64,000 nucleotides of DNA from positions 744,001-808,000 of the forward strand of contig NZ_CP195105.1 in the NCBI RefSeq assembly GCF_051175565.1, written 5' to 3'. The notes below the pieces were generated by a model. The model was not told the origin of the DNA and made no database searches. It saw nothing but the letters and a program-made list of their open reading frames with translations. Positions 34,501 to 42,109 of this stretch are shown here, piece after piece; the stretch's first letter is position 1; every line of letters starts with the position of its first letter. Origin of the DNA: Daejeonia sp002484105. Its GTDB lineage: Bacteria; Bacteroidota; Bacteroidia; Flavobacteriales; Weeksellaceae. Both the position numbers and the translations under genes were made by a program.

Positions 34501-34593
34501 ATCTTCAAAATCATCTCGCAGGAATTGGAAAACCGAAATATCCATTTTTCAGAATTAATCAACCAAAAACACGAGGAATATGAAAAAGTATAA
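31519..34593 (+). CDS. traG: TraG conjugation ATPase (VirB4-like) with an inserted J-domain
   Basis: The 1024-aa type IV secretion ATPase has Walker A GPSGSGKS (431-438) and Walker B ALIIEEAW (Glu797-798). Later motifs are VVTQELDDIIG, NNSDTFILLDQ and FGRSRFKEF. Family members are usually about 830 aa. The excess lies between Walker A and Walker B: residues about 578-642 form a complete DnaJ J-domain (YYDILGI, helix II EAFRKLAIEY, HPD at 609-611, then FYKVYEAYETLNDEDKRKIYNE). A helical stretch follows, and the usual TraG sequence resumes at SFNGFYDYCDKF. The insertion sits where TraG proteins have a variable acidic loop. It suggests recruitment of host DnaK to the secretion motor; that role is inference. 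Confidence 0.92.
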   Translation: MVKTKKQAFDIPFIGYDYGKDFGWDFDVLFGQYGNPIIGIRIKNIVEQYSADPDNYLNFHTVLNQVVSIIGEGRIVQKLDIFSKKRYTAESSNQFLQQKYSEHFDGRLFKTIETVLLFTDIVDDKLKKKNKHYQFSEKSYKELRDKCQKVLMLLKQSGCEPQFLYEKDFEYYISGVLSMQFTETPVFDNIKSTNEYLQIGNRFVKNISYVDVENIDLPSEIDPFSILGGNGAASETAVDNFTFINELEDYETIIYNQVITIPLQAQQQRELDKKKKKHEGAANNSPSNAIIAEEIQTLLHNIAIDGQLVVNAHFSLIFSTHTLEKMEGIQSMIENKLFTKGIIVSKNAYNQLELFRSAIPGNATELREYDLFMTTSEAALCFFFKESYPVNEESNFYLRFTDRQGVPLKVDPADLPMKTGRINNRNKFVLGPSGSGKSFLMNNIVEQYLTYNYDVVIVDTGDSYSGTCKYKGGRYIQYTEEKPITMNPFLMNKKEFNIEKIEFLTNLIFLIWQGPDATMSSAQKSILDNVLMSYYHQYFNSGTRWYEHKTSEELILYLNKYNIHEEDIISDFENQSNGQYNYYDILGIAFDAGSDEIKEAFRKLAIEYHPDKNMNNPNYDSEKFYKVYEAYETLNDEDKRKIYNETQLILIKSNEIIRQPKTAEEWNESFRKTIIKKIKELEEKLEAKELSFNGFYDYCDKFLPLYLNNKKHHITEKEFNLRTFLFVLKDFYKGGRYGTTLNESADNTLFDEPFIVFEIDNVKDNPKLFPIVTLIIMDTFIQKMRLRKDRRKALIIEEAWKAIASKLMGGYILYLYKTVRKFWGEAVVVTQELDDIIGNAVVKDSIINNSDTFILLDQTKFKDNFDKIASLLSLNKVEQNKIFTINNLNNKFGRSRFKEFYLKRGSKGEVHGNEVSLEQYLTYTTEKPEKSAVEYYVQQYGNYDEALQKIVGDLKNFGDSLENLVSLVNLYQKPLDKKVVSYYRMMKKTHKGQNIFKIISQELENRNIHFSELINQKHEEYEKV

Positions 34594-35302
34594 GCCCCAA
34601 AATCCCCAAAGGGGACTTTCAATAAATTCCCTCTCTTGGAGGGTTTGGAGGAGGCTTTTCCTGTTGATTCTCCCCCTTTGGGGGACATGGGGCTTCTCCC
34701 AAAACACCTACATCGACCCGACGGTAACGGCGGCGATGATCCTCTATTCAGAAAACTTGAAAGCCAAGCAGAACGATGTGATTGATGAAACCTCCAAACT
34801 GAAGGATGCCCAAGCGTGGGTGGGAACCCAGATGGTGGTTGCCAACGATATTCAGAATAAGATTCTGAAAGGTCTGAAGGAAGTTTCGGGAACCTTGCAG
34901 AACGGAATCCAGGTGAAGGAGATTTATTCGGAACTCAACAAATGCTACAATTATTCATCGCAGGTAGTTCAGTTGGCATCGGCACATCCACAATATGCCA
35001 TTTTCGGGGTAAAGGCTTCACAGAAAACCTATGAACAGAGTATAAAAATAGTGACTGATGTCTCCGACATCCTCGCCTCGGGAGAGCTGAACCTTGCCAC
35101 TGCGGGAGACCGATACAAGATATTGCACAACATTTCCGAGAATGTCAAAAACCTAAAGCTTTGGCTTCTGGCAATCAAGTTAAGACTGGAAAAAGCCAAT
35201 CGTTTGGGATTCTGGAACTCCATCAATCCATTTGCAGGATACATCAATACCGACAAGGGAATTGTAGAAAATATTATGAACCGATACAAAAGAAATTTCT
35301 AG
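34580..35302 (+). CDS. TraI-like secreted transfer protein (1 of 4 with a shared C-terminal motif)
   Basis: The 240-aa protein starts inside the end of traG. Residues 1-40 are translated from REP-like palindromes (TCCCCAAAGGGGA at 34603-34615; TCCCCCTTTGGGGGA at 34671-34685) and contain the signal segment LFLLILPLWGTWGFSQ. The rest is helical and ends DKGIVENIMNRYKRNF. Similar in layout to TraI of Bacteroidota elements. Confidence 0.65.
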   Translation: MKKYKPQNPQRGLSINSLSWRVWRRLFLLILPLWGTWGFSQNTYIDPTVTAAMILYSENLKAKQNDVIDETSKLKDAQAWVGTQMVVANDIQNKILKGLKEVSGTLQNGIQVKEIYSELNKCYNYSSQVVQLASAHPQYAIFGVKASQKTYEQSIKIVTDVSDILASGELNLATAGDRYKILHNISENVKNLKLWLLAIKLRLEKANRLGFWNSINPFAGYINTDKGIVENIMNRYKRNF

Positions 35303-35401
35303 CCCCTGTCCCCAAAGGGGAACAATGTAAAAAAATAAGATGAAAATGAAACATCCCATAATTAACGCTTTAAAAAGCCCCCTTCGGGGGTTTGGGGGCT
35401 T
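34603..35401. repeat. REP-like palindromes within traG-downstream genes
   Basis: Four GC-rich palindromes: TCCCCAAAGGGGA (34603-34615), TCCCCCTTTGGGGGA (34671-34685), TCCCCAAAGGGGA (35309-35321), and an imperfect CCCCC/GGGGG repeat at 35372-35401. Two of them are translated as the N-termini of the genes at 34580 and 35340. Such repeats are scattered between genes in flavobacteria; here they have become coding. Confidence 0.6.
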
Positions 35402-36053
35402 GCTGATTTATTTTGTGCTCACTTCATCCAGTGGCGGCTCCACGCCGTCTTGGCAGCAGGAAAACGTATCCTTTCCGATGATGAACCTAGAAATCAAGGC
35501 GACGATGGATGAAAACGAGAGGCAGAAGGAGATGCGGAAAAACCAAATTGCCAATGCCACGGTGGAAACCGCCAACAAAACCCAGTGGAACAATTTCAAG
35601 GACAAGGTGACCAAAATTCAGGACAGACTTCGAATCGTATCGTTCGCCATTCAAGCGATTCCCACAGGAATTGCGATGAGCAGGGAGATTACGAAAATCA
35701 CCCAAAACCAGCAAGCCATTATCCATGAAATCAGTACCGCACCTTATTCCATCATCGCGGTTCTGCCTTCACAGGTTCAGTTTGTGGATGATCTGCAAAT
35801 GGTGACGAGGCTGATTGTCGGGATTGTGGTTTCCTATGGGGCAATGAACCAGATGGAAAAGTCGGAGCGCAAGATTTTATTGGATTATGCCTTGGGAGAA
35901 GTCAAGACGCTGAGCAGAAATTCTACCCATATGCTTTTAAAGATTCGGGACATCAAGGCAAAAGTCTTACGAAACAAAAGAGCCTTTCAATACTATGTGA
36001 ATCGGGACAAACAGGTGGTCGAGAACATTATGAAAAACATCAAATCCTTTTAA
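35340..36053 (+). CDS. Secreted helical transfer protein (2 of 4)
   Basis: The 237-aa protein has an N-terminus again crossed by a palindrome (AAGCCCCC / GGGGGCTT around 35374-35401), followed by a hydrophobic signal-like stretch (GGLLIYFVLTSSSG). Helical body; ends DKQVVENIMKNIKSF. No family name recognised. An untranslated copy of the palindrome (35309-35321) lies just upstream. Confidence 0.6.
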   Translation: MKMKHPIINALKSPLRGFGGLLIYFVLTSSSGGSTPSWQQENVSFPMMNLEIKATMDENERQKEMRKNQIANATVETANKTQWNNFKDKVTKIQDRLRIVSFAIQAIPTGIAMSREITKITQNQQAIIHEISTAPYSIIAVLPSQVQFVDDLQMVTRLIVGIVVSYGAMNQMEKSERKILLDYALGEVKTLSRNSTHMLLKIRDIKAKVLRNKRAFQYYVNRDKQVVENIMKNIKSF

Positions 36054-36055
36054 AA

Positions 36056-36721
36056 ATGAGAAAACTATTTATCGGAGGAATCTTGTTTTTTTCTTTTGGT
36101 TTTGTAAGCGGACAGCAGATTGTTATCAACGACAAACTCTTGGTGCAGATGACCACCAACCACGGCGTAAGGCTGGGAAGCGAGCAGGCATTTCTAAACT
36201 CTTATGAAAAACAGAAGGAACTGTACGACGACATTAAAAACAAGACTGCACAGGTCATCGCCATTCAGGAATACATCTACCAACAACTAAAAAATGTCAA
36301 CTCGGCACTCACGCAGAGCAAAAAGTTAATCTATCTGTACCAATATCTGGGAAAGGTAGCGAACAACTCCAACAAAATGCTGGACTTGTCGGCGCAACAT
36401 CCAGAATATGCCGTCTTGGTTTCCAAATACTATGTCGAAATCGGCAAACAGACCTTAAAACTCAAGCAGGAAGTCACGCAGGATATTTTGAACGAGAACA
36501 AGGATTTCCTGATGGATCCGATGGACAGGGAGATGCTTATTGAAAAGGTGTTTACCCGAGTTCGGAACATCAATGGAAACATCCTCTACATCATATTGCG
36601 GTTAGAAAACGCCAAGAAGATTCCGTACCTGTACCAGGTTCCAGTGCTAAGAAACTACCTCAATATCGACAGGGCGATTGTCGGAGACATTATCCAGAAA
36701 TACAAATACATATTCAATTAA
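36056..36721 (+). CDS. TraI-like secreted transfer protein (3 of 4)
   Basis: The 221-aa protein has a clear signal peptide (MRKLFIGGILFFSFGFVSGQQ). Long helices follow and it ends DRAIVGDIIQKYKYIF. Layout and size resemble the protein at 34580-35302, so the two may be distant paralogues. It starts 2 bases after the previous stop. Confidence 0.65.
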   Translation: MRKLFIGGILFFSFGFVSGQQIVINDKLLVQMTTNHGVRLGSEQAFLNSYEKQKELYDDIKNKTAQVIAIQEYIYQQLKNVNSALTQSKKLIYLYQYLGKVANNSNKMLDLSAQHPEYAVLVSKYYVEIGKQTLKLKQEVTQDILNENKDFLMDPMDREMLIEKVFTRVRNINGNILYIILRLENAKKIPYLYQVPVLRNYLNIDRAIVGDIIQKYKYIFN

Positions 36722-36725
36722 AAAG

Positions 36726-37556
36726 ATGAAAAAATTAGTTAAAAAATTTGCCCTCGTTCCGCTTTTGCTGACAGCAGTCGGCGTATTCGGGCAGTTTACC
36801 GTAAAGCGTTTGAACGACCCCTCCATCGTAGCCCAGCACAAAAGGATGGTGTTCCAGAGTTGGGGCGATTGGCGTCCCTATCCAAAATACCTTTTGGGGA
36901 TTCAGACCAACTTCGCGTATGCCACCGTTTGGGGAATGTGGGCTCCCAGCAGAAACAGGGATTATAAGGATGGAGAAGATATCCGACCGCTAAAACCGAC
37001 GGGACTTCAAAACCAGCGTTTTGCCCAAGTGAAATTTCAAGAGGAAGAGGCAAAAAAGATAAAGGCGGCATCCGACACCATCTATAAAAGAAGCGTCCAA
37101 GACTTTGCCCATTGGACTTCGGCGACGGTCGATGCAGACCCGCTCTGGTTGCTCTACTACAAAAGGATGCTCAGACCCATTACCGAATTTCCAGACAATC
37201 CTCAAAACTTTATCGAATGGAGGCTGAAGAACCAGCAAACCTACGAAACGCTCAATACCACGGGAACTTTAAAAAGACTTCAGGAGGAATTGGACTTAAT
37301 CAAGGAAAAATATTCAATGTCGAGGTCGATGGATATGCCGAGAGGAAAACGCTTTTTGATGTACCATGACACCCTTATCAAATGGAGAAGGTTCGTGCAG
37401 GAATTAAGGAAACACAACGATAAGACGACACTTCTTTTGGACTATAAAAATATTCTGAAAAACCATTCGCCTTATGCATTGCCACAGGCTTGGACTCCCG
37501 CTTCCGACAAGCAGATCATCCACAACACGATGCAGCAGTACAAACATAAATTTTAG
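36726..37556 (+). CDS. Secreted transfer protein (4 of 4)
   Basis: The 276-aa protein starts at the ATG at 36726 and has a signal peptide (FALVPLLLTAVGVFGQ, cut around residue 24). Trp- and Tyr-rich middle, helical C-terminus ending DKQIIHNTMQQYKHKF. No named family. Its last base overlaps the traJ start. Confidence 0.62.
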   Translation: MKKLVKKFALVPLLLTAVGVFGQFTVKRLNDPSIVAQHKRMVFQSWGDWRPYPKYLLGIQTNFAYATVWGMWAPSRNRDYKDGEDIRPLKPTGLQNQRFAQVKFQEEEAKKIKAASDTIYKRSVQDFAHWTSATVDADPLWLLYYKRMLRPITEFPDNPQNFIEWRLKNQQTYETLNTTGTLKRLQEELDLIKEKYSMSRSMDMPRGKRFLMYHDTLIKWRRFVQELRKHNDKTTLLLDYKNILKNHSPYALPQAWTPASDKQIIHNTMQQYKHKF

Positions 37557-38809
37557 TGATGAAAAGAAATACTACACCCTTATTTTGCCTCTTGGCAATA
37601 TTGCTGCCGATAATCGGCTTTGCCCAAACCGACGGCGACTACAGCAACCTGCTCCAATTTCTAAAGGGCGACGGCGCATTTGAGAAATGGTTTATGGAGG
37701 TCTTTACCAAACTGGACAACAGCGTTCAAGACGGTGCTGTCGGATCCGCTTTGGTTGGAAGGGCGATCGGAGGACTGGGAGCGTTGATGTATCTCGGATA
37801 CATGGGTTGGCAAATGGCGGCGGGCGACCGGGAATGGGAAATCACCCCGATGCTCAAACCAATCCTCATTGGATTTACCCTGGTGTATTGGAGTGGTTTT
37901 GTCAATCTGATTCAGGCACCCTTTGAAGCCATTGCAGAACCGGGAATCGCCATTTTCAGCGACATTGAGTCCGAAGTGAATGATTTGAGGATTCAACGAT
38001 TCAAGAAACAGCAGCAGCTACTCGATGCCGTCATCAAACTGAAAGCCGACGAGGATGCGAAGCAGGACGTCATCAACAACACCGGCAAAGATGCCGACGA
38101 CTCTTGGTTCGACATCAGCGAGGGACTGGACAAACTCATCCAACCCATCAAGGAATGGCAGTTACGGATGGAGTTCCAGCTCCAAAAACTGGTTGCAGAA
38201 ATTATCGAGTTCGTTTGCCTTTCCATCCTTCGAATCTGTGTCTACCTTATTTTCTTCATCCAAAAAATTTGGGCCTACATCCTCATTATTTTGGGGCCTA
38301 TTGCGGTAGGTATGGCGCTCGTTCCAGGATTTGAAAACTCGCTGTACAGCTGGGTTTCCAAGTTCATCAACATCAACCTATACACCTTTGTAGCCTATAC
38401 CATCATCAATATTGGTCAGCAACTGATCGCTTCGGGTTATGAAATGGAGATTGAGCGGTATGACACGCTTTTAACCAATGGAACCATCACCAATTTAGAT
38501 GCCTTGATGGTTTATGTGAGCAATTCGGGAATGATCTACAACCAGCTCTTTACCTGTGTCGCCTATATCGTGACGGGAATCGGGGTATTGATGACGCCCA
38601 CCATTGCCGACACCATTGTTACAGCGGGAGGTGCAGGTGCGATGACCAAGATGAAGAGTGCTGCTGGAAGAATGGCGAGTGCCGCTAAAACAACGGTATT
38701 GGCAGCCAAAACCGGTGGAGCTTCCGTAGCGGGAGCAGCAGCAAAATCGGCTGCATCAGGTTCCGCATCGGGAATGGTCAACAGTGCGATGAATAACAAC
38801 AAAAAATAA
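37556..38809 (+). CDS. traJ: TraJ, VirB6-like inner-membrane protein
   Basis: The 417-aa polytopic membrane protein has a signal sequence (LLAILLPIIGFAQ) followed by membrane segments at about 75-95, 105-122, 220-245, 250-270, 285-305 and 340-360, and an Ala/Ser-rich C-terminus. Layout and position (before TraK) match TraJ, which would form the channel in the inner membrane. Confidence 0.85.
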   Translation: MMKRNTTPLFCLLAILLPIIGFAQTDGDYSNLLQFLKGDGAFEKWFMEVFTKLDNSVQDGAVGSALVGRAIGGLGALMYLGYMGWQMAAGDREWEITPMLKPILIGFTLVYWSGFVNLIQAPFEAIAEPGIAIFSDIESEVNDLRIQRFKKQQQLLDAVIKLKADEDAKQDVINNTGKDADDSWFDISEGLDKLIQPIKEWQLRMEFQLQKLVAEIIEFVCLSILRICVYLIFFIQKIWAYILIILGPIAVGMALVPGFENSLYSWVSKFININLYTFVAYTIINIGQQLIASGYEMEIERYDTLLTNGTITNLDALMVYVSNSGMIYNQLFTCVAYIVTGIGVLMTPTIADTIVTAGGAGAMTKMKSAAGRMASAAKTTVLAAKTGGASVAGAAAKSAASGSASGMVNSAMNNNKK

Positions 38810-38814
38810 ATAAG

Positions 38815-39429
38815 ATGCTGATCAAAAATATCGAACAAAGAATAAAAATCAACAAGGTAGTTTCGCTGGGAACAATAGCATTTGCCGTAATTATCGTATT
38901 GGCGGGCTTCTTCTTTGCCTATCGGATGATTCAGGATTCAAGAAAATCCATCTACATTTTGGACAACGGGGTTCCGGTACTGGCAAAGCAGACCGATGTC
39001 TTGTTAAACAGACCCGTAGAATACAAAGCCCAAATTGAACTGTTCCACCGACTATTTTTCACCTTGGCTCCCGATGATGCCTACATCAAGGAGAATATTC
39101 AAAAATCACTGTACCTCATTGACGACAGCGGAAAAAAAGAATACACCAATCTCAAGGAAAAAGGCTTCTACAACCAGATTGTGGCCTCCAGTTCCATGGT
39201 CAGTATTCATACGGATTCCATCTCGCTCAATATGGAGCAACAGAAATTCTCCTTTTTCGGAAAGCAGATGATTACCAGAAAGTCTGCCGTGATTACAAGA
39301 AAATTGATTACCGAAGGATACTTTGAGGACATCATCCGAAGTCCAAACAATCCGCACGGTGTGATGCTTAAAAATTGGAGGATTATCGACAACGAGGAAA
39401 TCTCCAACCAAACCAAAAATTCCTATTAA
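38815..39429 (+). CDS. traK: TraK, VirB8-like protein
   Basis: The 204-aa protein has an N-terminal membrane segment (about 22-42) and a periplasmic domain with VEYKAQIELFHRLFFTLAPDD, typical of TraK. It would connect the inner-membrane motor to the TraM/TraN core complex. Starts 5 bases after traJ. Confidence 0.85.
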   Translation: MLIKNIEQRIKINKVVSLGTIAFAVIIVLAGFFFAYRMIQDSRKSIYILDNGVPVLAKQTDVLLNRPVEYKAQIELFHRLFFTLAPDDAYIKENIQKSLYLIDDSGKKEYTNLKEKGFYNQIVASSSMVSIHTDSISLNMEQQKFSFFGKQMITRKSAVITRKLITEGYFEDIIRSPNNPHGVMLKNWRIIDNEEISNQTKNSY

Positions 39430-39431
39430 AG

Positions 39432-39785
39432 ATGAAAAATTTTCTAAAACAAACCGCAAAAAAGGGATTGGAATGGGCGGCAAAAAATCCGAAGAAGTTT
39501 TTCACCCATTCGATGGTTTTTCTCTCCGTGTCTTTTATCGGATCGCTGATACAGGGAATTTTCTTTCCGAGCCAGTCGACATTTAAAATCAAGCCCCCAA
39601 ACCTCTATTCCAAAAGCAACACGACCCAGCAAATTAATAAAAACCAAGAGAAAGAAATGGAGAAAATAGTTAATGAACTCAAAATTTTAAAAATGAAAAG
39701 GGACCGAAAAGAACTCCAAAAAGAAGACAGCCTGAGAATAGAATATTTGTACAACCAATACCAAGAACTGCAACATGGACATTAA
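39432..39785 (+). CDS. TraL-position small membrane protein
   Basis: The 117-aa protein has one membrane segment (HSMVFLSVSFIGSLIQGIFF, about 26-45) and a long helical, charged C-terminus. Start at the ATG at 39432, just after traK; overlaps traM by 11 bases. Occupies the TraL position in the operon. Confidence 0.65.
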   Translation: MKNFLKQTAKKGLEWAAKNPKKFFTHSMVFLSVSFIGSLIQGIFFPSQSTFKIKPPNLYSKSNTTQQINKNQEKEMEKIVNELKILKMKRDRKELQKEDSLRIEYLYNQYQELQHGH

Positions 39786-40989
39786 GAAAATCAACTTTAA
39801 GGAAAAAAAATATGTGATGCCCCTTCTGGCATTGCCGTTCCTGCTGCTCTTTGTGTATGTAGGTGCCCAATTTACCAAAGAGGACACCTCTAAAAAGGAC
39901 AAGCCGAAAGAACTTTCCCTGTCTCTGGGAGAAACACGGGACTCCATCATGACGAAGAACGATGCCTACGACGCCTTTTTCAAGAAGGACGACAACAGGA
40001 CGATGCTCGGAGGATTGGACAAGGAAGAGGACAGTCTGCTCAGTTATGAAGACCAGTTGTCTTTGGACCAGAAAAGAAAGATCGATTCACTGAAGGCGGT
40101 CTCCAGCAGACAAAATCAGCAGGCGTCAAAAGGAGGCAACTCTTCCTATTACAATCCAAAACAGCAAAATGAGGACAAGGATTTCAAGAGGTCTTCTGAA
40201 ATCATCCGAATGCTGAACGACAAGTCCAATGGGAAACAGGAAAATGAGCAACTTTCAGAAAATCAAAAATCTAGTAATCAAAATGCACAGCAAGACCCCG
40301 TAAAATATCTGAAACAGCAGATGCTCGTCATGGATTCCCTAGAAAAAGCGAGGGATCCCGAATACCAAGCCAAACTCTTGGCGGAACAGAAACTCAAGGC
40401 AAACAAGGAAAAGATGGACGAGTTCCTCAATTCCACCTTCAATGTCGGCAAGTCGGGAATCAACAGCGAGTTCAATGCCTTCTACAGGGAAAATGAGAAC
40501 AGTTTTATCAAAGCCGTCATTGATGAAAACAACAAGGGATTTCTGGGAAGCAGAATCCGGTTCCGATTATTGGAAGACATCTTCGTCGGCAACAGAAAAA
40601 TTGAGAAAGGCTCCATCCTTTACGGGCAAATCTCGGGATTTTCCATGCAGCGGGTTGACCTCAAGATTGTCTCGGTATTTACCAAGGGAGAAATTCTTCC
40701 CGTCAACCTTTCCATCTATGATATCGACGGTTTGAAGGGACTTTATGTTCCGGAAAGCGTCTTCAGGGACATGATTCGGGAAATGGGGAGCAACTCCGTA
40801 CAGGGAACACAGATGGATATGGGCGGACAGGGATTTTTCACGAGCATCGGCTCAAAATTGTTCACTTCCACCTCCAAATCCATAGCCAACCTCATTAAAA
40901 CCAACAAAGCCAAACTGAAATACAACTCCTATGTATTTCTCATCGACGAAAAACAGCTTAAAGACTCACAAAACCAACAAAAGAAATAA
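39775..40989 (+). CDS. traM: TraM, VirB10-like protein
   Basis: The 404-aa protein has an N-terminal membrane anchor (VMPLLALPFLLLFVYVGAQF, about 14-33), then a long disordered region rich in Asp, Ser and Lys. A C-terminal VirB10/TraM domain (about 235-404) contains ENSFIKAVIDENNKGFLGSR and RKIEKGSILYGQISGF. It would span the envelope and link the ATPases to the outer-membrane TraN. Confidence 0.88.
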   Translation: MDIKKINFKEKKYVMPLLALPFLLLFVYVGAQFTKEDTSKKDKPKELSLSLGETRDSIMTKNDAYDAFFKKDDNRTMLGGLDKEEDSLLSYEDQLSLDQKRKIDSLKAVSSRQNQQASKGGNSSYYNPKQQNEDKDFKRSSEIIRMLNDKSNGKQENEQLSENQKSSNQNAQQDPVKYLKQQMLVMDSLEKARDPEYQAKLLAEQKLKANKEKMDEFLNSTFNVGKSGINSEFNAFYRENENSFIKAVIDENNKGFLGSRIRFRLLEDIFVGNRKIEKGSILYGQISGFSMQRVDLKIVSVFTKGEILPVNLSIYDIDGLKGLYVPESVFRDMIREMGSNSVQGTQMDMGGQGFFTSIGSKLFTSTSKSIANLIKTNKAKLKYNSYVFLIDEKQLKDSQNQQKK

Positions 40990-40991
40990 AA

Positions 40992-41861
40992 ATGAAAACA
41001 GCAATCAATATCCTATTATTCCTTATATCCAACCTTTTTATTGCCCAAACCGCAACCAAGGAACAAGTCATTTCGGAATTGCCCGAACTAGTGATTACGG
41101 AGGGCGTCAACCTGCACATCATCTCACCGGAACCCATCCAATATGTGGATTTGTCCACCCAAAAACTCACGGGTGATCTACCGAACATCAATATCGCGAG
41201 AATCAAGATCACGGATGCTCCTACCAACGTCGACCCAAAGGAAAAGGCAAAAACCACCTCTTTATTGAATGGCGACAAAATAGGAATAATAACCGTTGTA
41301 GGTCAGTCTTTTATTGCCCAATATAAGGCTATTTACAGAAATTCGGAAAATAAAAACACCGTGACCAACATCCATATCCAGCCAGAAGAGATGCAGCCGA
41401 TTGAACTGGACAAAACCCGTTTTTCCAACTTGGAGCTGACCAAGTTTGCGATGGACATCATCCAGAAGAAGACGGAAGAAAATCCAATCAGGGAGCAAAA
41501 AGACCTTAAACTCAGTATGCAGCTCAACAATGTGTACGTTATCAGCGACTACATCTTTCTCGATATGACCTTCAAAAACAGCTCGAACCTGAGTTACGAT
41601 ATCGAAGACCTAAAATTTTCCATCGAGGACAAAAAAATCTACAAGGCGACCAACAATCAAAGCATCGAGATGACACCGATTTTTAGACTTTACGCCCCGA
41701 AACATTTCAGGAAAAATTTCAGAAACATCTATGTCTTCAAAAAATTCACTTTTCCGAACAGCAAGGTGATGATGATCCGCCTGATTGAGGAACAACTCTC
41801 GGGAAGAACCATCGAGATGAAGGTGAATTATTCAGATATTTTAAAAGCAGATACATTTTAG
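40992..41861 (+). CDS. traN: TraN, VirB9-like protein
   Basis: The 289-aa periplasmic protein has a signal peptide (ILLFLISNLFIAQT). The beta-rich body contains KLTGDLPNINIARIKI, RFSNLELTKFAMDIIQ, and the C-terminal VYVFKKFTFPNSK-like region. Order and size fit TraN, the partner of TraM in the core complex. Confidence 0.85.
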   Translation: MKTAINILLFLISNLFIAQTATKEQVISELPELVITEGVNLHIISPEPIQYVDLSTQKLTGDLPNINIARIKITDAPTNVDPKEKAKTTSLLNGDKIGIITVVGQSFIAQYKAIYRNSENKNTVTNIHIQPEEMQPIELDKTRFSNLELTKFAMDIIQKKTEENPIREQKDLKLSMQLNNVYVISDYIFLDMTFKNSSNLSYDIEDLKFSIEDKKIYKATNNQSIEMTPIFRLYAPKHFRKNFRNIYVFKKFTFPNSKVMMIRLIEEQLSGRTIEMKVNYSDILKADTF

Positions 41862-41863
41862 TT

Positions 41864-42103
41864 ATGAACCCATTACCAACAGAATTAATTATTGTCCTTC
41901 TCCTGGCGTTCATCGCTTTCATCGCTTCTTGCATATCCATATTTTTTTTATTCCGTCTCAGAAAAGCAAAGAAGGAAATAGAAAAGGAAATTATAAAAAT
42001 GGCTTATCTGAAAGCGTGGTATAAGGAGATTGCAGTGAAGATTTATGGTAAAGACCGTATTGAGGAAAAAGAGAAAGAGTTTTTAAAAAACTACAATTTA
42101 TAG
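41864..42103 (+). CDS. Small membrane protein in the transfer operon
   Basis: The 79-aa protein has one N-terminal membrane segment (IIVLLLAFIAFIASCISIFFLF, about 8-29) and a basic helical tail. No family recognised. It is tightly packed between traN and the coupling protein gene (2- and 6-base gaps). Confidence 0.6.
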   Translation: MNPLPTELIIVLLLAFIAFIASCISIFFLFRLRKAKKEIEKEIIKMAYLKAWYKEIAVKIYGKDRIEEKEKEFLKNYNL

Positions 42104-42109
42104 GAAGTA

